Assembly: GCF_036320965.1 (NCBI RefSeq)
Contig: NC_092225.1
Location: 55,316,515 to 55,380,514, forward strand
DNA length: 64,000 nt
Source of the DNA: Panulirus ornatus
Taxonomy: Eukaryota > Arthropoda > Malacostraca > Decapoda > Palinuridae
Direction of reading: 5' to 3'
A program made the position numbers and the translations under genes. Each line of letters opens with the position of its first letter. Position 1 is the stretch's first letter. The notes beneath the pieces were generated by a model that was not told where the DNA came from, searched no databases, and was given only the letters and a program-made list of their open reading frames with translations. Shown one piece after another: positions 47,295 to 57,864 of the stretch.

Positions 47295-47520
47295 GGGTGG
47301 CGGCCGGCACCACCTCCTCCTCCTCCTCCTCCTCCTCCTCCTCCTCCTCCTCCTCCTCCTCCTCCTCCTCCTCCTCCTCCTCCCGGCCGGCACCACCTCC
47401 TCCTCCTCCTCCTCCTCCTCCCGGGAGGCACCACCTCCTCCTCCTCCTCCTCCCGGGCGGCACCACCTCCTCCTCCTCCTCCTCCTTCTCCTCCTCCTCC
47501 TCCTCTTCCTCTTCCTCTTC
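47295..47520. repeat. (CTC)n trinucleotide array with CCGGSCGGCACCAC punctuation
   Basis: CTC/TCC runs interrupted three times by CCCGG..GGCACCACC, giving a higher-order arrangement of CTC blocks. A further short CTC run lies at 47598-47624. Confidence 0.95.
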
Positions 47521-47816
47521 CTCTCCTCTTCCTCACGTCCCTCCACGCCCCCGCGCCCACTATCATTCCTGGATCTACTGTCTTGAGCAGCCAGGCCTCC
47601 TCCTCCTCCTCCTCCTCCTCGTCAGCCACCCAGCACCCACCTGCAGGTAGCTCCTGCCACGGGTGGGTGACGGGGTCCTTAAAATCTGTCCCGGTGATGT
47701 GAATTACCGACGTCTTCGTTACGTCGACAGATACCCGTCTGCTTCCTCCTCTTTACGTCGGTGTGAGATAAACACAGGGAGGAGCTCTCCAGCCCCTCTC
47801 CCCCACGGCTCTGCAT

Positions 47817-47818
<2 letters not shown>
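47521..47818. other. Unassigned sequence
   Basis: GC-rich, with no recognisable feature beyond the short CTC run. Confidence 0.35.

Positions 47819-47877
<59 letters not shown>
47819..47877. repeat. (GA)n microsatellite
   Basis: Uninterrupted GA units. Confidence 0.98.
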
Positions 47878-47880
<3 letters not shown>

Positions 47881-48128
47881 TACAGAACTTTTTTGGGGGG
47901 GCAGTCGTGTCCACAGTCGTGCACTGAGCGCGACGGTAACACCGTAACCTGGTGTCATTGCACCACTGGATGATAGAGACGGTAAAGCCGATAACGTAGT
48001 TAGCAGACAGTCACATCTGAGGGGGGAGGGAAGGGAAATGAGGAATATGAGAGGAGGTGGGAGACATGAGGAGTTCGTTCATAAGCGGTGATGAGGCGCG
48101 GGGATGTTGGGGGGCGAGGCGAGATGAC

Positions 48129-48131
<3 letters not shown>

Positions 48132-48187
<56 letters not shown>
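48132..48187. repeat. (TG)n microsatellite
   Basis: Uninterrupted TG units. Confidence 0.98.
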
Positions 48188-48188
<1 letters not shown>

Positions 48189-48238
48189 ACTGGAAGGGAG
48201 ATGACGCGTTGGGAATTAGGGATGCATAAGTTTAGACA

Positions 48239-48239
<1 letters not shown>

Positions 48240-48307
<68 letters not shown>

Positions 48308-48327
48308 AATTGTGGGGACGGTTAGAG

Positions 48328-48392
<65 letters not shown>

Positions 48393-48415
48393 AATTGTGG
48401 GGACGGTTAGGGTGG
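48240..48415. repeat. Tandem duplication of (GA)n plus a 28-bp flank
   Basis: (GA)n at 48240-48303 and 48329-48389 are each followed by GATGAATTGTGGGGACGGTT, so a microsatellite and its right flank were duplicated together. Confidence 0.93.
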
Positions 48416-48965
48416 AAGTAAGATTACTTCAGCGTCTCAGTTAAACAGGCGTCGAATAATTAGTTTTCAGGTTAGGTTACCCCGCTGTCGTCCGGCTGGT
48501 CAGGGAGACCGTAAGCACAAGAGGGAGATCCAGTGAGTAGCAGGACGGGTGTGGAGCAGTGGCCACGTCAGTATTTCCCCTCCAGACAGAACGCGTACGT
48601 TGACATCCATCCACCACCAGGTGAACGACGGCGTTACATGTGGAAATGTCTTTCCACCCACCACAACAGTAACTTGGTGTGACATGTGTAAGTGTCCTGC
48701 ACCCAAACACTGGCTCAGCGTGACCTGTGCACGTAAATGGCATATATTGTTAACCCCGAATCATGATGACACAGTGTTAATATATTGTTAACCCCGAATC
48801 ATGATGACACAGTGTTGATCATGTTAGTAGGCGTGGTTGATGTCCGTTAGATTAACCAAGTGATGTTAAAATACGTCTTATGGATGTGGAGTTCAGCCAC
48901 TTCATGACTTGGATGTTGAATGTGCAAGTGTCAAAGTTCAGCAGAGCTGAGTACAGCAGAGGGGA
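48416..48965. other. Unassigned sequence with a 40-bp direct duplication
   Basis: TTGTTAACCCCGAATCATGA occurs twice, near 48747 and 48786, with the same flanks. Otherwise nothing recognised. Confidence 0.5.
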
Positions 48966-49256
48966 CGAGTCAGAACCAGAGGAACATACAAGGTAACCAG
49001 GAGAACCAGAGGAACATACAAGGTAACCAGGAGGACCAGAGGAACATACAAGGTAACCAGGAGGACCAGAGGAACATACAAGGTAACCAGGAGGACCAGA
49101 GGAACATACAAGGTAACCAGGAGGACCAGAGGAACATACAAGGTAACCAGGAGGACCAGAGGAACATACAAGGTAACCAGGAGGACCAGAGGAACATACA
49201 AGGTAACCAGGAGGACCAGAGGAACATACAAGGTAACCAAGAGGACCAGAGGAACG
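48966..49256. repeat. 30-bp minisatellite (AGGTAACCAGGAGGACCAGA core)
   Basis: Nine to ten units of exactly 30 bp, core AGGTAACCAGGAGGACCAGA then GGAACATACA. Only edge units carry substitutions. Frames of 85-159 aa on both strands follow from a 10-codon repeat without stops. Confidence 0.97.
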
Positions 49257-49267
49257 ATTAACAGGGT

Positions 49268-50072
49268 TGTGTGACAAGGTGGGGGCTACCAGGGAGGGAG
49301 ACAAGGTGGGGGCTACCAGGGAGGGAGACAAGGTGGGGCTACCAGGGAGGGAGACAAGGTGGGGGCTACCAGGGAGGGAGACAAGGTGGGGCTACCAGGG
49401 AGGGAGACAAGGTGGGGGTTACCAGGGAGGGAGACAAGGTGGGGCTACCAGGGAGGGAGACAAGGTGGGGGTTACCAGGGAGGGAGACAAGGTGGGGCTA
49501 CCAGGGAGGGAGACAAGGTGGGGCTACCAGGGAGGGAGACAAGGTGCGGCTACCAGGGAGGGAGACAAGGTGCGGCTACCAGGGAGGGAGACAAGGTGCG
49601 GCTACCAGGGAGGGAGACAAGGTGCGGCTACCAGGGAGGGAGACAAGGTGCGGCTACCAGGGAGGGAGACAAGGTGGGGCTACCAGGGAGGGAGACAAGG
49701 TGGGGGTTACCAGGGAGGGAGACAAGGTGGGGGTTACCAGGGAGGAAGACAAGGTGGGGGTTACCAGGGAGGAAGACAAGGTGGGGGTTACCAGGGAGGG
49801 AGACAAGGTGGGGGCTACCAGGGAGGAAGACAAGGTGGGGGTTACCAGGGAGGAAGACAAGGTGGGGGTTACCAGGGAGGGAGACAAGGTGGGGGTTACC
49901 AGGGAGGGAGACAAGGTGGGGGTTACCAGAGAGGGAGACAAGGTGGGGGTTACCAGGGAGGGAGACAAGGTGGGGGTTACCAGGGAGGGAGACAAGGTGG
50001 GGGTTACCAGGGAGGGAGACAAGGTGGGGTCTACCAGGGAGGAAGACAAGGTAGGGGTTACCAGGGCGGCGA
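49268..50072. repeat. 26-27-bp minisatellite (GGAGACAAGGTGGGGGTTAC core), about 30 copies
   Basis: Core GGAGACAAGGTGGGGGTTAC then CAGGGAG. Variants group in space: GGGGCTACC on the left, GCGGCTACC at about 49547-49660, GGGGGTTACC on the right, and AGGAAGAC types interspersed. Plus frames of 301 and 283 aa and minus frames of about 150 aa are all open and are artefacts. The unit shares GACAAGGT..TACCAGG with the flanking 30-bp array (AGGTAACCAGG reversed in order), so the two may be related. Confidence 0.96.
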
Positions 50073-50216
50073 GGCTGCTGGTACAAGGATATGGCAGGTA
50101 CTCCACAGCCTGTGGGGGGTGAGTGAGAGGGAAGGGAGGGGAGCGGAAGCTGGTACTTCGTCTGGAAAATGAAATTAGTAAATTAATTAATGTTTAGAAA
50201 AATAATGATAGCCAAT

Positions 50217-50219
<3 letters not shown>

Positions 50220-50295
<76 letters not shown>
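50220..50295. repeat. (CA)n microsatellite
   Basis: Uninterrupted CA units. Confidence 0.98.
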
Positions 50296-50297
<2 letters not shown>

Positions 50298-50324
50298 GAC
50301 GGGCAGACTGAGAACTGTGGACTG

Positions 50325-50685
50325 CGACAGACTGGGGACGAAGGCTAGACCATGACCCATCCTCACACCTAGGATAGGTGCTAGGACGAAGGCTAGACTA
50401 TGACCCATCCTCATACCTAGCATAGGCTAGGACGAAGGCTAGACCATGACCCATCCTCACACCTAGGATAGGTGCTAGGACGAAGGCTAGGCCATGACCC
50501 ATCCTCACACCTAGGATAGGTGCTAGGACGAAGGCTAGACCATGACCCATCCTCACACTTAAGATAGGCTAGGACGAAGGCTAGACCATGACCCATCCTC
50601 ACACTTAAGATAGGTTAGGACGAAGGCTAGACCATGACCCATCCTCACACTTAAGATAGGCTAGGACGAAGGCTAGACCATAGAC
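50325..50685. repeat. 45-48-bp minisatellite (AGGACGAAGGCTAGACCATG core)
   Basis: About eight copies, core AGGACGAAGGCTAGACCATG then ACCCATCCTCACAC. Two subtypes, ACCTAGGATAGGTGCT (left) and TTAAGATAGGCT (right), occupy separate halves. Confidence 0.93.
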
Positions 50686-50775
50686 AGTAATATGTCGCCT
50701 GTCCCTCTCCTCCTCCCACTCTTATAACCAACAAAGAAACACTTAATTAACACATTTAATTAGTATTTACCAATA

Positions 50776-50826
<51 letters not shown>

Positions 50827-51298
50827 AAACCCTTTCTAACCACATTGCCCACTTTGGAGATGTCAAACACTCGCCAAGTCTCTGTTGACCACCGTCCCAC
50901 ACATTATGGTAATTAATACAAACTTTGTGACGTGTTCTTCACGCATGCGTTATCGTCTCTTTTTTTTTCATCGCCCGGGGAAATTAGTTACCTCAGGGAA
51001 AAAAGGGAGCTGAATATGGAGCGAGTTCCCGTGTAAGTTTCATTCCCAAACATCGACGTGGCTCTGAGGATATGTAAGGTGTGGTTAATACTGTTCCTGT
51101 CCGCTAGGGGGCTACCAGGTGAGGTGTGTGGTTAATACTGCTCCTGTCTACTATAAAGATCTACCTGGAGATCATAAATCAAAAGTGATTAATGTAAGGA
51201 GTAATGATCAATACGTATATTGTCCGCTAGAAGGTGTGGGTAGATTAGCCGCACTGTACTCTCGTCTGCCACAGCCCTACAGAAGCAGAGGTCTCCAC
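50686..51298. other. Unassigned sequence with a (CA)n tract and a short duplication
   Basis: (CA)n at 50780-50821. GTGGTTAATACTG is duplicated at about 51081 and 51129 within a unit of about 50 bp. No gene recognised. Confidence 0.45.
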
Positions 51299-51413
51299 AC
51301 ACCCACACACACACACACACACACCCACACACACACACACCCACACACACACACACACCCACACACACACACACCCACACACACACACACACACCCACAC
51401 ACACACACACACC
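51299..51413. repeat. Interrupted (CA)n microsatellite
   Basis: CA units with regularly placed CC interruptions (CACACCCACACA). Confidence 0.97.
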
Positions 51414-51418
51414 GCGCT

Positions 51419-51715
51419 CAGCATCACGGGACGACCCCTGGGCACGACGGTACGATCCATTGAGAGCGACGGTACGACCCCTTAAGTACGACGGTACGAT
51501 AGCTTGAGAGCGACGGTACGACCCCTTAAGTACGACGGTACGATAGCTTGAGAGCGACGGTACGACCCTTTAAGTACGACGGTACGATGGCTTGAGAACG
51601 ATGGTACGACTCCTTAAGTACGACGGTACGATGGCTTGAGGACAACGGTACCGTGAAACAACGACGGTACGACCCCTTAAGCACGACGGTACGACCCCTT
51701 GAGCACGACGACGGC
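51419..51715. repeat. 21-22-bp minisatellite, GACGGTACGA family, orientation A
   Basis: About 13 units alternating GACGGTACGACCCCTTAAGT and GACGGTACGATAGCTTGAGA, giving a dimer of about 43 bp. Same family as the arrays at 25.1 and 56.5 kb. It is followed by a spacer and then an array in the opposite orientation. Confidence 0.92.
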
Positions 51716-51794
51716 ACGACGCCTTGGATTGAATGTCATGGCCTTCGACGTGACCTCCAGGGGCCATAAGAAAGGCCAGGACATCATACCGTAA

Positions 51795-52772
51795 GGTCGT
51801 CCCGTACCGTCGTGTTCGAGGACAGCACCGTCGTGTTCAAAGACCGCACCGTCGTGTTCAGGGACCGCACTGTCGTGTTCAAGGGTCGCACGATCATGTA
51901 CAAGGTATGCACCATCGTGTTCATGTACCGCACCGTCGTGTTCAGGGACCGCACTGTCGTGTTCAAGGGTCGCACGATCATGTACAAGGTATGCACCATC
52001 GTGTTCATGTACCGCACCGTCGTGTTCAAGGACCACAACCGTCATGTTCAAAGGTCGTACCTTAGTGTTCAAGGGCTTTTCGTCGTGTTCAAGGGCTGTA
52101 ACGTCGTGTTCAAGGGCCGCACCGTCGTGTTCAAGGTCCGTACCGTCATGTTCAAGGACCGCACCGTCGTGTTCAAGGGCCGTATCGTCGTGTTCAAGGA
52201 CCGTACCGTCATGTTCAAGGACAGCACCATCGTGTTCATATACCGCACCGTCGTGTTCAAGGACCGTACCGTCGTATTCAAGTGCCGTGCCGTCGTGTTC
52301 AAGGGCCGTACCGTCGTGTTCAAGTGCTACACCGTCGTGTTTAAGGGTCGCACCGTGGTGTTCATATACCGCACCGTCGTGTTCAAGGGCCGTACCGTCG
52401 TGTTCAAGGTCCGTACCGTCATGTTCAAGGACCGCACCGTCGTGTTCAAGGGCCGTATCGTCGTGTTCAAGGACCGTACCGTCATGTTCAAGGACAGCAC
52501 CATCGTGTTCATATACCGCACCGTCGTGTTCAAGGACCGTACCGTCGTGTTCAAGGACCGTACCGTCGTGTTCAAGTGCCGTGCCGTCGTGTTCAAGGTC
52601 CGGACCATCGTGTTCAAGGGCCGTACCGTCGTGTTCAAGTGCCGTGCCGTCGTGTTCAAGGACCGGACCATCGTGTTCAAGGGCCGTACCGTCGTGTTCA
52701 AGTGCCACACCGTCGTGTTCAAGGGCCATACCGTCGTGTTCAAGTGCCACATCGTCGTGTTCAGGGAGTCCC
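51795..52772. repeat. 21-bp minisatellite, GACGGTACGA family, orientation B
   Basis: About 46 units of GTGTTCAAGGACCGTACCGT plus C, the reverse complement sense of the preceding array. A block including ATGTTCAAGGACAGCACCAT and GTGTTCATATACC occurs twice (about 52130-52260 and 52400-52530), and a shorter block with ATGTACAAGGTATGCACC also occurs twice (51890-51920, 51975-52005). This shows higher-order duplication. The 406-aa minus frame (LEHDGTA heptads) and 325-aa plus frame are repeat artefacts: 21 bp is 7 codons and no phase has stops. Confidence 0.95.
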
Positions 52773-52914
52773 CCTCCACTCTCCCCTGAACCTCCTCTAT
52801 TTACTAACAAACTTTGTGTCTCCAAATGGAGCGAGGGAGGGAGGGAGTCAGCCAGCCAACCCCGAGCCCCTGATGGGGTCCTCTCCAGACACATCACGGG
52901 TCACATGCCCAGCT

Positions 52915-53458
52915 TGGGAAGTGTCACACGGTTGTGACCCCTCCATCACATATCCTGCTGGGGGAAGTGTCACACGGTGTACCTGTTGTGACCCCTCCAT
53001 CACATATCCTGCTAGGGGGAAGTGTCATACGGTTGTGACCCCTCCATCACATATCCTGCTAGGGGGAAGTGTCACACGGTTGTGACCCCTCCATCACATA
53101 TCCTGCTGGGGGAAGTGTCACACGGTTGTGACCCCTCCATCACATATCCTGCTGGGGGGAAGTGTCACACGGTGTACCTGTTGTGACCCCTCCATCACAT
53201 ATCCTGCTGGGGAAGTGTCACACGGTTGTGACCCCTCCATCACATATCCTGCTGGGGGAAGTGTCACACGGTGTACCTGTTGTGACCCCTCCATCACATA
53301 TCCTGCTGGGGGGAAGTGTCACACGGTTGTGACCCCTCCATCACATATCCTGCTGGGGAAGTGTCACACGGTTGTGACCCCTCCATCACATATCTTGCTG
53401 GGGGAAGTGTCACACGGTGTACCTGTTGTGACCCCTCCATCACATATCCTGCTGGAGG
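52915..53458. repeat. About 46-bp minisatellite (GTGACCCCTCCATCACATAT core)
   Basis: About 11 copies, core GTGACCCCTCCATCACATAT then CCTGCTGGGGGAAGTGTCACACGG in pieces. Some units carry an extra GTGTACCTGTT; these sit at 52978, 53172, 53270 and 53418, giving a loose higher-order pattern. Confidence 0.94.
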
Positions 53459-53468
53459 GAGGGGAAGG

Positions 53469-53469
<1 letters not shown>

Positions 53470-53520
<51 letters not shown>
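53470..53520. repeat. (GA)n microsatellite
   Basis: GA units with a GGGA interruption near the right end. Confidence 0.97.
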
Positions 53521-53521
<1 letters not shown>

Positions 53522-53839
53522 TCACACAGTGTAAATGGTGTACACTTTAACCTCTGTTTTCCTTGTAAAATGTTTCTCTTCATTATCAGAGGATTTAGTA
53601 CCGACTCATTCTCCCTCCCTCAGAAGAAAAGAAGTCATTTCTTTACCATACCAGACCCTGAATGAGCTTTGGGACCGGTAATTACATGAGCCATTGTAAA
53701 CTATCTGCTTAAGGACATTGCCAATTACCCGTCTTCAGTCTCGGTCACAATAGAGGACGTAACTAAGAGCAAGTCTAACAAACCCCAGCGTAACTTGGGG
53801 ACAAAGGAATCAAGCAGGTTAAGTGAGTATCGTGGAAAG
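53521..53839. other. Unassigned sequence
   Basis: Mixed sequence leading into a reverse-transcriptase relic; the left part of that element may extend here but is not recognisable. Confidence 0.35.
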
Positions 53840-54050
53840 CGTCTGGCAACGTCGTAAATCATGATATTTTGCTGGAAAATGGCCCGCTGGCAGCAGACGA
53901 CCACCAACCACACACTGCCTCTGTAATTGCCCGGCCCGTGTCGTATATAATAGAATGGACAGATTGGAAAGGTGTTGGTTGTGGATGACACATGGTGATT
54001 CGCCAGTTACGGTGTCCCACAAGGCTCCACACTCGCTAATACATAAGTAC
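53840..54050 (+). mobile_element. CR1/jockey-like LINE fragment (RT palm to GVPQG)
   Basis: The plus strand reads NVVNHDILLEN from 53848, matching the AFDTVNHDILL block. After one frameshift it reads VLVVDDTW (53972-53995), a stop, then ASYGVPQGSTLA (54002-54037). The order and spacing fit a jockey/CR1-type palm. The sequence then passes straight into a 41-bp tandem array whose units also contain GTCCCACAAGG. Confidence 0.65.
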
Positions 54051-54560
54051 TCGCGTCCCACAAGGCCCCACACTCAGTAATACTCCAGTACTGGCGTCCC
54101 ACAAGGCCCCACACTCAGTAATACAGCAGTACTAGGGTCCCACAAGTCTCCACACTCGCTAATACATAAGTACTCCGTCCCACAAGGCCCCACACTCAGT
54201 AATACTCCAGTATTGGGGTCCCACAAGGCCCCACACTCAGTAATACACCAGTACTGGGGTAACACAATGCCCCACACTCAGTAATACACCAGTACTGAGG
54301 ACCCACAGCGCTCCACACTCATTAATACTCCAGTATTGGGGTCCCACAATGCCCCACACTCAGTAATACACCAGTACTGGCGTCCCACAAGGCCCCACAC
54401 TCAGTAATACTCCAGTATTGGGGTCCCACAAGGCCCCACACTCAGTAATACACCAGTACTGGCGTCCCACAAGGCCCCACACTCAGTAATACACCAGTAC
54501 TGGCGTCCCACAAGGCCCCACACTCAGTAATACTGCAGTACTGGGGTCCCACAAGGCTCC
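54011..54560. repeat. 41-bp minisatellite carrying the GVPQG-coding segment
   Basis: About 13 units. GTCCCACAAG recurs near 54013, 54055, 54096, 54137, 54177, 54218 and onward at 40-42 bp. The core GTCCCACAAGGCCCCACACT then CAGTAATACACCAGTACTGG. The first unit is continuous with the LINE fragment on its left. ACACC / ACTCC / GCAGT variants alternate. Confidence 0.95.
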
Positions 54561-54567
54561 ACACACA

Positions 54568-54598
<31 letters not shown>

Positions 54599-54600
54599 CA
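54561..54600. repeat. (CA)n microsatellite
   Basis: CA units ending the minisatellite. Confidence 0.95.
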
Positions 54601-55223
54601 GGTCTCCTCTCACTAACCTCCGGTGATGACGCCATCATCGCCAGTGTCTGGAAGTGACTTACAAACATAACACACTGCCCACAACTGTCACACGCGCATG
54701 ACTGGTGTCACATGTTCACGTACCATAACTCCTTATGTGGGGGGGGGGACGACCAATTATACACCTGTTTACCCGACAGGAAGCTAACAGAACCTTCTTG
54801 TGACACAGCTAAACATGATGACGGGGACACGCACGCCTCACTCACAAGTTCCATCTAGGTCGCTTTGTGTATCAGAAACCCGAAGGTGCAGGCTTGGAAA
54901 CCCGTTGGATAACGGACGTAACATCTGTGTGCCGTGGCAGCAAGAGGTGTGTCACGCACTCAACACACCCCCAGCTAACAAAAAGATAAGTATATTAACA
55001 ATAGAACGAAAGAAACGGGACAGATTTCCCGAAAAACAGGAGGGGAAATGTTTGAAAAATTACGAGCGGGTTTTTATGTGCGCAAATAACCTGTCTGTCT
55101 GGCTTCATTCACAGATGTGTTATTACTCCGAAAACCTGAAGTTCCTTTCACAAAATTGTTATTATGGCGTCTAGTCGTGACGTAATCTCTGTTCTTCAGT
55201 GTCTGATCCAGGTATTGGCCTCA

Positions 55224-55259
<36 letters not shown>

Positions 55260-56260
55260 CGTTCAAGTGTTCTATAAACGTTATTAAAGTTATTAAGATG
55301 AACAAAATCGCCCAGCCATTTCCCTTAAAGCACTTGCGTGCTGGACCTCTGTATACTAAAGGCTTCGTTGCGATAAAGTGGTCCCTCGTCGCCGTGTGAA
55401 CAGACAGGAGCAGCAGGCATCGCCCGATGGATGCAATCACTTGATTGGCTGCTGACTGGACTTGCCAGACGTCACCAGGGCCTTTAATTGGTACTCCCTT
55501 GTTCTTGCTTCTCGCCCGTCTTCGTTATATACGCACATTTCCTCTTAGTTTCCATGGCTTGGTCATGATAGAACGCGCGTGGAATGCGTTATATACCAAC
55601 ATCATCCGTGGCGTCAGTGCTAAATGGTTCTAAAGGTGGGTTTGTTTTGAATGGGTGTGCGCACGCGCGGTAAAAAAAAATGTGTCCAGATTCATCGGGT
55701 GGGAGTAACGAGACGACGGAGGGGGTCCCTCGGGCATCGGCCCACGACCGCCAAAGCCCCGCGTCATTCGTGAGTGATCTGATGGAAACTGCGGCTTCCA
55801 ATTTATCCATTCAGATGACGCGTTATTTATCGTGCGGCTGTTTCGTGTGGTCGCCAGCCAATCACACGTTCATTTACGTATCGCCAGCCAGCCAGCCAGC
55901 CAGCCAAGCTCAGGCGTACAAGACATCGAGAGCCTCGCTTTATTACTTTACACTTAACGAAAGCACTTTTGGATTACTTTATCACTTTACTGACACTTGC
56001 GCCTCATTGCCTACTTATGAACTCACTTTATAGCCTTAAAATGCTCTCTGTTTTTTTCACACTTACACACTTACTTAACACTTACAACACACTTTATTAC
56101 TTAACACAAACTTGAACGTATGTTTCAGTAAGATTGATAAAGATCCTTTAAACGCCGGGAACCAAAGTCCTTAAATGGCTTCAGAAGAAATAAAATGGCC
56201 TAAACAGTCCCTTTAATGACATTGAGAATGAGCTTTGAATCACCTTGTTATTAATCTCGG
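54601..56260. other. Unassigned low-copy-looking sequence, 1.6 kb
   Basis: Holds two non-repeat plus frames: 54800-55174 (124 aa) and 55680-56033 (117 aa). Neither has a signal peptide, membrane segment or family motif that I recognise. CAGCCAGCCAGCC lies at 55885-55905 and a (CA)n tract at 55225-55255. Could be plain intergenic DNA. Confidence 0.3.
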
Positions 56261-56261
56261 G

Positions 56262-56388
56262 CCAGTCTCGCGGAGGCTCCTCCCGGCTCACGGAGGCTCC
56301 TCCCGGCTCACGGAGGCTCCTCCCGGCTCACGGGGGCTCCTCCCGGCTCACGGAGGCTCCTCCCGGCTCACGGAGGCTCCTCCCGGAG
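56262..56388. repeat. 20-bp minisatellite (GGAGGCTCCTCCCGGCTCAC)
   Basis: Six copies of GGAGGCTCCTCCCGGCTCAC. The half-unit GGAGGCTCC-type sequence is dyad-like (GGAG..CTCC). Confidence 0.96.
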
Positions 56389-56524
56389 ATATTACCGCCC
56401 CATACGTGACAAGCAGCGGGAAGATGGGCAGCAGCAGCACCAGTGCTGACGACATCACCAACAACCATTACTTTATGACTACAGAAAACGACGGACAGGT
56501 ACCATACTTGTCATAGTGGGTGAA

Positions 56525-57050
56525 CACTACGACACGACACTTGAGCACGACGGTACGACCCTTGAGCACGACGGTACGACCCTTGAGCACGACGGTACGA
56601 CCCTTGAGCACGACGGTGCGACCCTTGAGCACGACGGTACAACCCTTGAACACGACGGTACGATCCTTGAACACGACGGTACGACCGTTGAACACGACAA
56701 TACAACCCTTGAGCACGACAATACAACCCTTGAGCACGACGATACGACCCTTGAGCACGACGGTGCGGCCCTTGAGCACGACGGTACGACCCTTGAACAC
56801 GACGGTACAACCCTTGAGCACGACGGTACGACCCTTGAGCACGACGGTACAACCCTTGAGCACGACGGTACGACCCTTGATCACGACGGTACGACCCTTG
56901 AGCACGACGGTACGACCCTTGAGCACGACGGTACGACCCTTAAGCACGACGGTACATCCCTTGAGCACGACGGTACGACCCTTGAGCACGACGGTACGAC
57001 CCTTGAGCACGACGGTACGATTCTTGAAGACGACGGTACAAGTCTTTGGG
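56525..57050. repeat. 21-bp minisatellite, GACGGTACGACCCTTGAGCA family
   Basis: About 25 units of GACGGTACGACCCTTGAGCA plus C, in orientation A. ACGACAATACAACC variants cluster at 56693-56735. Same family as 25.1 and 51.4-52.8 kb. The frames on both strands (TLEHDGT heptads among them) are repeat artefacts. Confidence 0.96.
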
Positions 57051-57210
57051 TACGAGGACCTCGCCTTTAACCTGATCCTACGTACACTGTCGTCCACAGG
57101 GGAGATGAACTAAAAACACCTCCGTTAAAGATTATAAAAAAAATGGAAAAAAGAGGAAAGAAAACGACCTGCGAACAGACACGTCATTACAGTAGCTTGG
57201 CAAGGCGACG
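57051..57210. other. Short unassigned spacer
   Basis: No feature recognised. Confidence 0.4.
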
Positions 57211-57692
57211 CTGGACGACTCCTCCGGCACCGGGTCATACCTGGATGACTCGTCCGGTACCGGGTCATACCTGGATGACTCGTCCAGTACCGGGTCATAC
57301 CTGGATGACTCGTCCAGTACCGGGTCATACCTGGATGACTCGTCCAGTACCGGGTCATACCTGAATGACTCGTCCAGTACCGGGTCATACCTGGATGACT
57401 CGTCCAGTACCGGGTCATACCTGGATGACTCGTCCAGTACCGGGTCATACATGGATGACTCGTCCAGTACCGGGTCATACCTGGATGACTCGTCCTGTAC
57501 CGGGTCATACCTGGATGAATCGTCCAGTACCGGGTTATACCTGGGTGACTCGTCCAGTACCGGGTCATACCTGGATGACTCGTCCAGTACCGGGTCATAC
57601 CTGGGTGACTCGTCCAGTACCGGGTCATACCTGGGTGACTCGTCCAGTACCGGGTCATACCTGGATGACTCGTCCTGTACCGGGTCATACCT
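57211..57692. repeat. 30-bp minisatellite (CTGGATGACTCGTCCAGTAC core), 16 copies
   Basis: Units of exactly 30 bp, core CTGGATGACTCGTCCAGTAC then CGGGTCATAC. CTGGGTGACT and CGTCCTGTAC variants occur in the right half. GTACCGGGTC and GACTCGTC recur as short dyads. Frames of 106-187 aa on both strands are artefacts. Confidence 0.97.
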
Positions 57693-57817
57693 GGAACACT
57701 GAAAATTAATTACTTAGACATCAGAAAAAGGGGAGCTCCCCGCCAGCTGGGAACGAAGTTTCAGGTCAAAAATATACCACCACATGTGACTTGCTGTCGT
57801 AAGACTTAATGGAGTTT

Positions 57818-57864
<47 letters not shown>

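Noticed and set aside
49267..50172. 301- and 283-aa plus frames, glycine-rich (GGYQGGRQG), resembling a structural or RGG protein
   Set aside because: The frame is only a translation of a 26-27-bp array, open in all three plus frames and in two minus frames.
51677..52897. 406-aa minus-strand frame with LEHDGTA heptads
   Set aside because: It spans a 21-bp minisatellite. Because 21 is a multiple of 3 and the unit has no stops, other frames on both strands are open too, including a 325-aa plus frame. No promoter, start context or non-repeat domain supports it.
56516..57070. TLEHDGT heptad frame sharing its peptide with the 52-kb frame, suggesting a conserved protein repeat
   Set aside because: The shared peptide follows from the shared minisatellite motif. 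Alternative frames at both loci are equally open, so there is no sign of selection on this reading frame.
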